Origin: Paenibacillus sp. FSL R7-0204
Lineage (GTDB): Bacteria > Bacillota > Bacilli > Paenibacillales > Paenibacillaceae
DNA length: 64,000 bases
NCBI RefSeq assembly: GCF_038002225.1
Contig: NZ_JBBOCA010000001.1
Location: 372,001 to 436,000 of the forward strand
Direction of reading: 5' to 3'
This document shows, piece by piece, positions 42,736-49,352 of the stretch. The position numbers and the translations under genes are program-made. The number at the start of each line of letters is the position of its first letter. Positions within the stretch are counted from its first letter, which is position 1. The notes below the pieces were generated by a model. The model was not told the origin of the DNA. It searched no databases and saw only the letters and a program-made list of their open reading frames with translations.

Positions 42736-43434
42736 ATGAAGCGAGTTACTATTCTGATCGCAGAGGACGAGAAAGAGATTGCCGGCCTGATTGCCCTGCA
42801 CCTGGAGAAGGAAGGGTATCACTGCATTCAGGTATTCGACGGACAAGCGGCCGTGCAGGCTATTCAGTCCCAATCCATTGATCTGGCCATCCTGGATATT
42901 ATGATGCCGAAGCTGGACGGATACGAGGTCACCCGCCAGGTGCGGGTGAAGCATAATCTGCCGATTATTTTCCTCAGTGCCAAGACTTCTGACTTCGATA
43001 AGATTACCGGTCTTGTCATGGGCGCGGACGATTATATGATCAAGCCGTTCAATCCGATGGAGCTGCTGGCCCGGGTCAATTCCCAGTTACGGCGCTCCCT
43101 GCAGTTCAGCCAGCCTCCGGGTGCCTCTCTGACTTCGGTTCTGGAGCTGGGCGGGCTGATCATCTCCCCTGACCAGCACACCGTTACGCTGTATGGAGAA
43201 GAGATTGACCTTACGCCGAAGGAATTCGACATCCTCTATTTGCTGGCGAGCCACCCGAAGCAGGTGTTCAGTGCAGAGAGCATATTTCAGCAGGTATGGG
43301 GCGAGGCGTACTATGAGAGCGGGAATACAGTGATGGTACATATCCGCACCCTGCGCAGGAAGCTGGGAGAGGATCAGAACAAGGACCGGTTCATCAAAAC
43401 CATCTGGGGTGTCGGGTACACGTTCAATGCCTAA
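42736..43434 (+). CDS. OmpR-family response regulator
   Basis: 232 residues. The receiver domain has acidic pocket IAEDEKE, phospho-Asp in LAILDIMMPKLDG and the Lys in YMIKPFNPMEL. The output domain is a winged helix (IDLTPKEFDILYLLASHPKQ, VMVHIRTLRRKLGEDQNKDR). It most resembles VanR-type regulators. It is encoded 24 bp after the solute-binding protein and overlaps the kinase gene by 8 bp. Likely target: this cluster itself, though no binding repeats were identified upstream of 38381. Confidence 0.93.
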   Translation: MKRVTILIAEDEKEIAGLIALHLEKEGYHCIQVFDGQAAVQAIQSQSIDLAILDIMMPKLDGYEVTRQVRVKHNLPIIFLSAKTSDFDKITGLVMGADDYMIKPFNPMELLARVNSQLRRSLQFSQPPGASLTSVLELGGLIISPDQHTVTLYGEEIDLTPKEFDILYLLASHPKQVFSAESIFQQVWGEAYYESGNTVMVHIRTLRRKLGEDQNKDRFIKTIWGVGYTFNA

Positions 43435-44515
43435 GAGACGCCAGGGCTTCAGAACCAGACTGGTTCAGTTACTGGGCGTAAGCATGCTGCTCTCCGCCGG
43501 GATCACCTACGGGATCTTCAAGCTGCTTCAGCTCTATTACGCCGGGGTGAAGTGGGAGGACCCGGAGGCGGAAATCCGCCGGTTCATCTACAGGATCGGA
43601 GACTTCAATGTGTCTCTGATGCTGTTCATTCCAATTATGCTGATCTTATTCTTCATGTTCACCAAGCCGTACATCCGCTACCTTAACGAGATTTCCAAGG
43701 GGATTCATCATCTGGCGGGCGGAGATTTCCATAATCAGGTGCGGATTGCCTCAAGGGATGAGTTCAGCGCAATCGCAGAGGATCTGAATGTGGCCGGAGC
43801 CAAGCTGCAGGAGGCGGTGCAAAGAGGTGATTTCGCCGAGAGCAGCAAGGACCAGCTAGTCGTCAATCTGGCGCATGATCTGCGTACACCGCTGACGTCT
43901 GTTCTCGGATATTTGGATCTGATTCTGAGGGATGAGCAATTACCAGTGGAGACGATCCGGCATTACGCGACGATTGCCTTCACCAAGTCCCAGCGGCTGG
44001 AGAAGCTGATTGACGAGCTGTTCGAGATCACCAGGATGAACCATGGCACACTGCCTGTGGTGAAGACATATCTGGATATTACCGAATTACTAAGGCAATT
44101 GAACGAGGAGATGTACCCGGTATTCGAGCGCAATGGCCTGACCTCCCGGCTGAATGTGACTCCTGGCCTAATGATTTACGGGGACGGGGATCTGCTGGTA
44201 CGCGTATTAGGCAATCTGCTGACCAACGCCGCCCGTTACGGGCAGGAAGGCGGTTATGTGGATATTAACAGCCGTCTCGATGCAGGTGCAGTAGCGGTTG
44301 AGGTCATCAATTACGGAAAACCCATTCCGCCGGAGGAGCAGCCGCATATCTTCGAGATGTATTACTCGGGGGACCGGGCACGGACACATCAGGAGGGCGG
44401 GACCGGCCTGGGACTGTTCATTGCACGCAATATTGTAGAGCAGCATGACGGGAGCCTGTCTGTAGAGAGCAATGAGCTGCGGACGAGGTTCGAGGTCCGG
44501 CTGCCGCAAGCTTAA
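43427..44515 (+). CDS. Sensor histidine kinase (VanS-like)
   Basis: 362 residues from ATG 43427, inside the end of the regulator gene. Two membrane helices (LVQLLGVSMLLSAGITYGIF and VSLMLFIPIMLILFFMFTK) enclose a very short outer loop of about 30 residues, so it probably senses within the membrane or through a partner such as the neighbouring ABC proteins. HAMP, HisKA (LVVNLAHDLRTPLTSVLGYL) and HATPase (GNLLTNAARYG; GTGLGLFIARNIVEQ) follow. The small sensor and transporter context resemble intramembrane-sensing kinases (inference). Confidence 0.92.
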   Translation: MPKRRQGFRTRLVQLLGVSMLLSAGITYGIFKLLQLYYAGVKWEDPEAEIRRFIYRIGDFNVSLMLFIPIMLILFFMFTKPYIRYLNEISKGIHHLAGGDFHNQVRIASRDEFSAIAEDLNVAGAKLQEAVQRGDFAESSKDQLVVNLAHDLRTPLTSVLGYLDLILRDEQLPVETIRHYATIAFTKSQRLEKLIDELFEITRMNHGTLPVVKTYLDITELLRQLNEEMYPVFERNGLTSRLNVTPGLMIYGDGDLLVRVLGNLLTNAARYGQEGGYVDINSRLDAGAVAVEVINYGKPIPPEEQPHIFEMYYSGDRARTHQEGGTGLGLFIARNIVEQHDGSLSVESNELRTRFEVRLPQA

Positions 44516-44539
44516 GCGAAGTTAAGGGAGGAGAGAATT

Positions 44540-47050
44540 ATGAATCATACCACTAGAAAATATGCTGTCGCCATGCTAAGCCTGGCGGTTCTCAGCCAGT
44601 CCATCGCCTTCGGAGCCTATGCGGCGGCCGGGCCTTCAGCGGGAAAGGCGGCTACAGCCGCCGTGTCCACGCTGGAGGGACTGGGGGCGGTCTCATTGAA
44701 GAGCGGGGTGAGCGTGAAGCTGCTGGACGCTGCCCTTCAGCCCCAGGAGAGCGGGAATATGATTACGTACACCCTGAATTACGTCAACGGGAGTAACAGC
44801 AGCGTGAGCCTGATTGATTATTTCTCCAAGGTTACTACCTCAAGCGGCGCAGTTATTCAAGGCAAGCCGGTGACGGGCAGTGCTGCGATCAAGTCTATTC
44901 CGGCTAATAGCAGCCAGTCGGTCACGTATTATGTCAATGCGGGTAAGGCTGCCAAAATAACCGGAGTCCGAATCGCCCTGTTCGGCTGGGACTTCAGCCA
45001 GGCGAATTACCAGAAGAAGCTGGGGATGTTCACGATTCCGGGTTCCTATTCGGTAGCCACCGCCAGAGGGCAGAGCAAGAAGCTGGTCCTGGCGGGTATG
45101 CCGGTGATCAGTAAGGCCGAGAGCCTGCAGATCGTTAAGGCTAACGGAAAAGTGTATGCCAGGGTGGGCATCAGCTTCGCCAATTCGGGCACCAAGGTGC
45201 TTAAGGACACGGGTCTGAAGGGATATCTGATAGCCTCGGGAGGCTCCAGATTTGAACTGAATGCCGCTCCTGCCGATTATCAGATTCAGCCCAAGGAGAA
45301 ACGGACCGTGCAGTATCTGGCGGACATCCCCTCCTATACGAAGACGGATAATATGTCCCTGCAGTTCGTCCAGGAAGACAGCGGGCTGCAGCTGAACCTG
45401 CCGGTGGCTGAGTATAAGCTGCCTGCTGCACAGTCGCCTAACTTCACCGTACCCGTTAACGCTGTCGCCAAGCTTAAGGTTGCCAACAATTCTATTGACA
45501 CCCAATTGGCAAGCGCAGCGGTATATTCGGAGGATAACCTGGCGAAATGGAGCCTGAAATTCCGGGTGCGCAACACAGGCAACCAAGCGGTGACGATTCC
45601 GGCTTACCCCTTCAGCCTGACGACTGCCGAAGGGTACAGCTATCCGGTCAGCAATAAGGCGCTGGCCGGTCTGAGTCTGAAGCCGCTGGAGGAGCGGGTA
45701 GTCGAGCTCAGTGCAGAGCTGCCCCTGAAGCTTAATCAGGGAGTGCTCCAGCTACAGATGAACGAGCCGGCAGAAGAGGGCCGGATCGCCTTCCCGGCGG
45801 CTTACTATCAGATTCCCTACTCCTTACAGCCGAATCATCTGCTGGCGACTGAGTACCCCGTGCAGAACAGTCTGGGTACCTTTGTAGTGAAGCTGGAATC
45901 GGTGGAACGCCTGCCGTGGTCGGACCGCGATCAGGTCGTGACCAAGATCAGCCTCCGCAACTCAGGGTCCACGAATGTTCAGCTTCCGGCCCTTACAGCG
46001 CTTCTGAAGGCGGGGGATCTAGATATCAGCGGCAGTGCGCAGATGGTGATCGAAGGCTCCAAGAGCCAATTGGCCCCGCAGGAGATAGCGGTTCTGTACA
46101 TTACGGGGAACCTTCCTTATTCTTATCAACTGACGAAGCTGAAGGTGATCCTCCAGTATCCTTCGGAAGAGACCCAGGCGAATTTCCTTACGCTGTTCAC
46201 CAGCCAGGTGGAGAATACCTTAAGAACCGCAGCGGCCGGGGAACCGTTCCGCCTGGAGCTGGCCGGCAAGAAGGCAGAGATTCTGGAGCGGCAGACCCGG
46301 ATCTATCCCGGCACGGATTCCAAGCTGGTCTATACTGAACTGGTGATGACCAACGAGGAACTACGCAAGACCCAGCCGGCGCAGCTGGTGGGGTATTACC
46401 GGACCCCGGATCATCAATATTTCGAGGCGGTAATCTCGCAGTCCGCCGCGGCCCTGAACCCCAAAGAGAAGAGTCTCGTAACCGTCTGGAGCAAGCTTCC
46501 TCTGGAGATCAACGCGTCGGATCTAACTCTCTTCCTCGGGGAAGGCATCGCCGAAGGCAAGCTGACCGCACCCGGCGCAGTGCCGACCGCTTATATCGAG
46601 ACCGTGGGCCTGGGGCTGAGTCCGGCCAATCCTGCTCCGCAGCCGTCCCTTCAGAAGCTGGACCTGTTCCCGTACTCCCTGTCCGTGAACCAGGTGACCG
46701 CTACGATGCCTGAAGACCGGGAGTCCATAGAGGTACAGATGAACTACCGGCTCACCCGCAGTGAGCAGTATGTTGCTGAGGCGAATGAGCATAAGCTCGT
46801 AGCCGAGCTGATCGATCCGTTCGGCCAGCCTTCGGAGAAGGTTCTGCCTCTGGGCGAGGAACTGACAAGTGCAGGATTCTCGGACAGCTTGTCCTTTACG
46901 CTGAACAATCGGGCATATAAGACTCTCACTGGTGCCACAGTAAGGTTGAACATCTATGACGAGTTCCAGGGCAAGCGGATGCTGCTGGGCAGCGAGAGCT
47001 ATGCTGTGGTGTATGAGCGGCCTGCGGTGAAGAAATGGGAGGGGGAGTGA
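44540..47050 (+). CDS. Large secreted protein with repeated beta-sandwich-like modules
   Basis: 836 residues. Signal peptide MNHTTRKYAVAMLSLAVLSQ, cleavage near AYAAAGP. From residue about 50 the sequence falls into roughly five modules of 100-150 residues, each with a pattern like 'V...L.F.NTG......L...L......G.......L.P.E...V...A.LP......L.LQ' (for example SLKFRVRNTGNQAVTIPAYP; TKISLRNSGSTNVQLPALTA; ARVGISFANSGTKVLKDTGL). These look like DUF4352/Ig-like sandwiches. There is no anchor, LPXTG or SLH motif. It closes the seven-gene cluster and ends just before a terminator. Role unknown; it may be a ligand sensor or scaffold outside the cell. Confidence 0.75.
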   Translation: MNHTTRKYAVAMLSLAVLSQSIAFGAYAAAGPSAGKAATAAVSTLEGLGAVSLKSGVSVKLLDAALQPQESGNMITYTLNYVNGSNSSVSLIDYFSKVTTSSGAVIQGKPVTGSAAIKSIPANSSQSVTYYVNAGKAAKITGVRIALFGWDFSQANYQKKLGMFTIPGSYSVATARGQSKKLVLAGMPVISKAESLQIVKANGKVYARVGISFANSGTKVLKDTGLKGYLIASGGSRFELNAAPADYQIQPKEKRTVQYLADIPSYTKTDNMSLQFVQEDSGLQLNLPVAEYKLPAAQSPNFTVPVNAVAKLKVANNSIDTQLASAAVYSEDNLAKWSLKFRVRNTGNQAVTIPAYPFSLTTAEGYSYPVSNKALAGLSLKPLEERVVELSAELPLKLNQGVLQLQMNEPAEEGRIAFPAAYYQIPYSLQPNHLLATEYPVQNSLGTFVVKLESVERLPWSDRDQVVTKISLRNSGSTNVQLPALTALLKAGDLDISGSAQMVIEGSKSQLAPQEIAVLYITGNLPYSYQLTKLKVILQYPSEETQANFLTLFTSQVENTLRTAAAGEPFRLELAGKKAEILERQTRIYPGTDSKLVYTELVMTNEELRKTQPAQLVGYYRTPDHQYFEAVISQSAAALNPKEKSLVTVWSKLPLEINASDLTLFLGEGIAEGKLTAPGAVPTAYIETVGLGLSPANPAPQPSLQKLDLFPYSLSVNQVTATMPEDRESIEVQMNYRLTRSEQYVAEANEHKLVAELIDPFGQPSEKVLPLGEELTSAGFSDSLSFTLNNRAYKTLTGATVRLNIYDEFQGKRMLLGSESYAVVYERPAVKKWEGE

Positions 47051-47065
47051 TAGTGCAGATTAAAG

Positions 47066-47106
47066 AACAGGCTGCTTTCCAAGTGATGGATAGCAGCCTG
47101 TTTTTC
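47066..47106. terminator. Terminator at the end of the seven-gene cluster
   Basis: AACAGGCTGC (47066-47075) and GCAGCCTGTT (47093-47102) pair perfectly, followed by TTTTT. It separates the cluster from the convergent gene at 47107 and may serve both. Confidence 0.88.
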
Positions 47107-47898
47107 TTATATTGGTTTGGATGACTTCCGTCTTCTGAGGTAGATCCACATTATGAATACGACTGCTAGTGCAATTAGAGCGCTTATCATAATAGGTCTT
47201 AGTAAGTTCTTACTATCATCAGTATTGTATGCAGAAGCAACAGTTCCCGAACCATCTTTGGCATTCTCTGATGAATCGTTTTGTAAGGATTGCAGTACAT
47301 CTATTAAATGCTCCGGTGGCTGAGGTTCTGAATTGCTGCCTAATCCTTTTGATTCTGTTGATGAGGCCTGCTGTGGGGCAATAATGAGCTCCTGATTATC
47401 TTTTTTGAAAGCAGCGATATATTCGTCCCGCTCACGGATAAGGGTAGGCTCACTCACATTCCCCTCAGTTTGCAGAGCTTGAATGGCATAAGCCAAGGTT
47501 TCAGGATTTGCCCCGAACTCGTTAACCTGATAAGAACCGTTTGAATCTTTTTGAATGACCATCTTAGATTTGGTTACCCCATTCGACAAAATAAGAAATT
47601 CCCACGATTCCTGAGGAGTGACTGTTTCAAGTAGACTGTCAGAAGCTTCCATCAATTTTGCGCCATCAATGAAATGAATCTGCATTCCTTCACCGACAGT
47701 AATTTCACCAATCTCTGTTTCATTTGTATAACCGTATCCTTCGGGGTCCTTAGAGAACCCTTCTTTAATTAAGCTCAAGCCCTCTGTATTGGAAAAAGAA
47801 ACCACATCTTCTACAATGCCTTGGGCCTGTATAGGTGAGAGTAAATGTAGAAGTAACAAAAATGAGGAAACACTTGCCAGGAATATCTTTTTCCTCAT
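47107..47898 (-). CDS. Membrane-anchored extracellular protein, unknown
   Basis: 263 residues. A signal peptide (KIFLASVSSFLLLLHLLSPI, cleavage near IQAQG), a soluble outer part of about 200 residues and a C-terminal membrane helix (MISALIALAVVFIMWIYL) followed by RRRKSSKPI give a type I topology. The linker before the helix is Ser/Asn/Gln-rich. The gene is clearly AT-richer than its neighbours, suggesting later acquisition. No family recognised. AAGGAGGGA precedes the ATG. Confidence 0.65.
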   Translation of the reverse strand: MRKKIFLASVSSFLLLLHLLSPIQAQGIVEDVVSFSNTEGLSLIKEGFSKDPEGYGYTNETEIGEITVGEGMQIHFIDGAKLMEASDSLLETVTPQESWEFLILSNGVTKSKMVIQKDSNGSYQVNEFGANPETLAYAIQALQTEGNVSEPTLIRERDEYIAAFKKDNQELIIAPQQASSTESKGLGSNSEPQPPEHLIDVLQSLQNDSSENAKDGSGTVASAYNTDDSKNLLRPIMISALIALAVVFIMWIYLRRRKSSKPI

Positions 47899-48157
47899 GC
47901 AAATCCCTCCTTAAATATATTTGTTGAAGCCATGAAGTCCCCATCTACAAGTTCTATCGTAGCTGGAGCCATCTTGAACGTTGGTGTATAGTTCTGAGAA
48001 GTGTAAATAATAAAAGATTCGATTCAACTTTAGAAACGAAGGACATAAGGGGGAAGTTGCACTTAATTGGAAAAAAATATAATTTGGGCCTGTAAAAGAT
48101 TCAGGGCAAAAAGACGAGGGCAGGGAATTTGTTTTTCATAAAGGAAGAAAAAGTGGC

Positions 48158-48295
48158 GTCACGGCTGAAATAGTCGGTGTTTCCAGGAATACAATAAGCT
48201 CCATAGAAACGGGGCAGTTTAATCCCACTGCAAAATTGGCTTTGATTTTATGTATTGCACTGGATAAAAAGTTTGAAGACATGTTTTACTTTTAA
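48158..48295 (+). pseudogene. Remnant of an XRE-family regulator
   Basis: The frame ending at TAA 48293-48295 reads IVGVSRNTISSIETGQFNPT then AKLALILCIALDKKFEDMFY, the second half of a YozG/XRE-type HTH regulator. No start codon or intact N-terminal helix exists upstream: the frame is open back to about 48080 with poor similarity (KGRKSGVTAE) and then closed by a stop. The intergenic stretch 47899-48404 otherwise holds only the upstream region of the 47107 gene and the hairpin at 48341. Confidence 0.65.
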
Positions 48296-48340
48296 GAAGC
48301 TTTTGAGCAAAGCAAAGGAAACAGGGAATGGTTCTGACAC

Positions 48341-48383
48341 CCCAAAACAAGCCTACAGAATATCTTCCAGGGCTTGTTTTGGG
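48341..48383. terminator. Hairpin downstream of ridA-like gene
   Basis: CCCAAAACAAGCC (48341-48353) and GGCTTGTTTTGGG (48371-48383) are fully complementary over 13 bp with a 17-nt loop. It lies 22 bp after the minus-strand stop of the RidA gene. No T-run follows, so termination strength is uncertain. Confidence 0.6.
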
Positions 48384-48404
48384 TGTATTAAATTACGCTA
48401 CGCT

Positions 48405-48806
48405 CTAACCAGCAGCCCAAACATCCAGTTCAATCTTTAACTCAGGCAGTCCCAAGCCCTGGATATAAGCAACCGTCATCGAAGGAGGTGTAGGGCCGAA
48501 CACTTCATTCCAGATGGAATAGAAATGATCCCAGTCGATTTCCTCCGTGGCCCAGATGTTGATTTTGATGACATGGTCCGGGGTTAGCTGCTGTGAGGAC
48601 AGAACGGCGACAATATTACTCATGGTATTGGTTACTTGCTGGTTGAGATCGGCAGGAATATTATTGTTCTGATCGATCCCGATTTGACCGGAAAAGACAT
48701 ACATTTCAGCGTCTCTGCTGATCTTGGTCACATGGCTGTAGCTTCCAACCGGTTTTGCTATATTTTCAGGGTTATATCTTTGAATGACATTATTATTTAG
48801 GCTCAT
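48405..48806 (-). CDS. RidA family protein
   Basis: 133 residues. VGSYSHVTKI near the start, MYVFSGQIGIDQNNNIPADL in the middle and PSMTVAYIQGLGLPELKIEL at the end fit the YjgF/YER057c/UK114 fold. RidA proper has an arginine that deaminates reactive 2-aminoacrylate (R in 'R..V.V..L..P...IE.e'); here the equivalent stretch reads MTVAYIQGLGLPELKIELDV with no arginine, so this is probably an Rid paralogue without the classical deaminase activity. AAAAGGAGAC precedes the ATG. A 21-codon open frame lies upstream on the same strand. Confidence 0.85.
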   Translation of the reverse strand: MSLNNNVIQRYNPENIAKPVGSYSHVTKISRDAEMYVFSGQIGIDQNNNIPADLNQQVTNTMSNIVAVLSSQQLTPDHVIKINIWATEEIDWDHFYSIWNEVFGPTPPSMTVAYIQGLGLPELKIELDVWAAG

Positions 48807-48876
48807 AATTGTAAGTCTCCTTTTAAATTGGCTGTTTTTTTAGAAAATAGACAGACCTGTCCCGTCCGCATTGATT

Positions 48877-48942
48877 CTAAAAGAAAACAGCAGTCGAATA
48901 CCCGATTCCAGCAGACAAATATTGAATAGATCTCTTTTTCAT
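48877..48942 (-). CDS. Possible 21-residue leader peptide upstream of ridA
   Basis: MKKRSIQYLSAGIGYSTAVF plus a final Phe, preceded at good spacing by AGGAGGGG (complement of 48950-48958). It ends 70 bp before the RidA start. It may be a true small protein, a leader, or the stump of a decayed gene. Only the ribosome site and start support it. Confidence 0.3.
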   Translation of the reverse strand: MKKRSIQYLSAGIGYSTAVFF

Positions 48943-48973
48943 CAGGTACCCCTCCTAATCATTTAAAATTTAA

Positions 48974-48984
48974 CTTACTGTAAG
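48974..48984. promoter_or_regulatory. Palindrome upstream of the ridA leader region
   Basis: CTTACTGTAAG is a perfect inverted repeat in AT-rich sequence upstream of the 21-codon frame and ridA, of the type bound by HxlR/MarR-like repressors. TTATCATTC on the minus strand nearby could be part of a promoter. Confidence 0.3.
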
Positions 48985-49149
48985 AATGATAACATACCCT
49001 CAATAAAAAGCCAAAATACAGGATGCGATAAGAGGAGGGACATGCCATAAGTTAAAATTTACCTCCGTCGTAATACTTCCGCCCTGTTGGCCCGCTGGAC
49101 CGTGTGCGATGATGGAACCATCAAACGGCTGCAAGATCGCCGGGAGATC

Positions 49150-49303
49150 TTCAGGCTATTACGGTCCTTCCTTCTACTCAATTGGATGAATTAGGGCCGC
49201 AGCTCTCCTGAAGGATGCTTACTCAGAGAGGAGGCGTCCAGGCTATTGTATTCCTTCCTTCTACCCATGGACTTAAACCGAGTAGGGATAGGGCTCTCCT
49301 GGA
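49150..49303. repeat. Two direct repeats, each bounded by an inverted repeat
   Basis: Copy 1 (49150-49212) starts TTCAGGCTATTACGGTCCTT and ends GCAGCTCTCCTGAA; copy 2 (49237-49303) starts TCCAGGCTATTGTATTCCTT and ends AGGGCTCTCCTGGA. In both, the first and last six bases are complementary (TTCAGG/CCTGAA and TCCAGG/CCTGGA, a compensatory change). They lie in the 546-bp region between ridA and the 49353 gene. The upstream part, 49045-49196, also reads as a decayed frame (KIYLRRNTSALLARWTVCDD) ending in TAG. Confidence 0.6.
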
Positions 49304-49352
49304 CACTTTTACTATGCAAATAAACCGGATCTACCTGCGTAGAGCAGGCAAA

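Noticed and set aside
41515..42954. 479-residue minus-strand frame
   Set aside because: It lies fully antisense to the solute-binding protein and response regulator, whose domains are certain; it is a codon-usage shadow.
48255..48440. 61-residue + frame
   Set aside because: Different frame from the HTH remnant, crosses the hairpin at 48341 and enters the convergent RidA gene.
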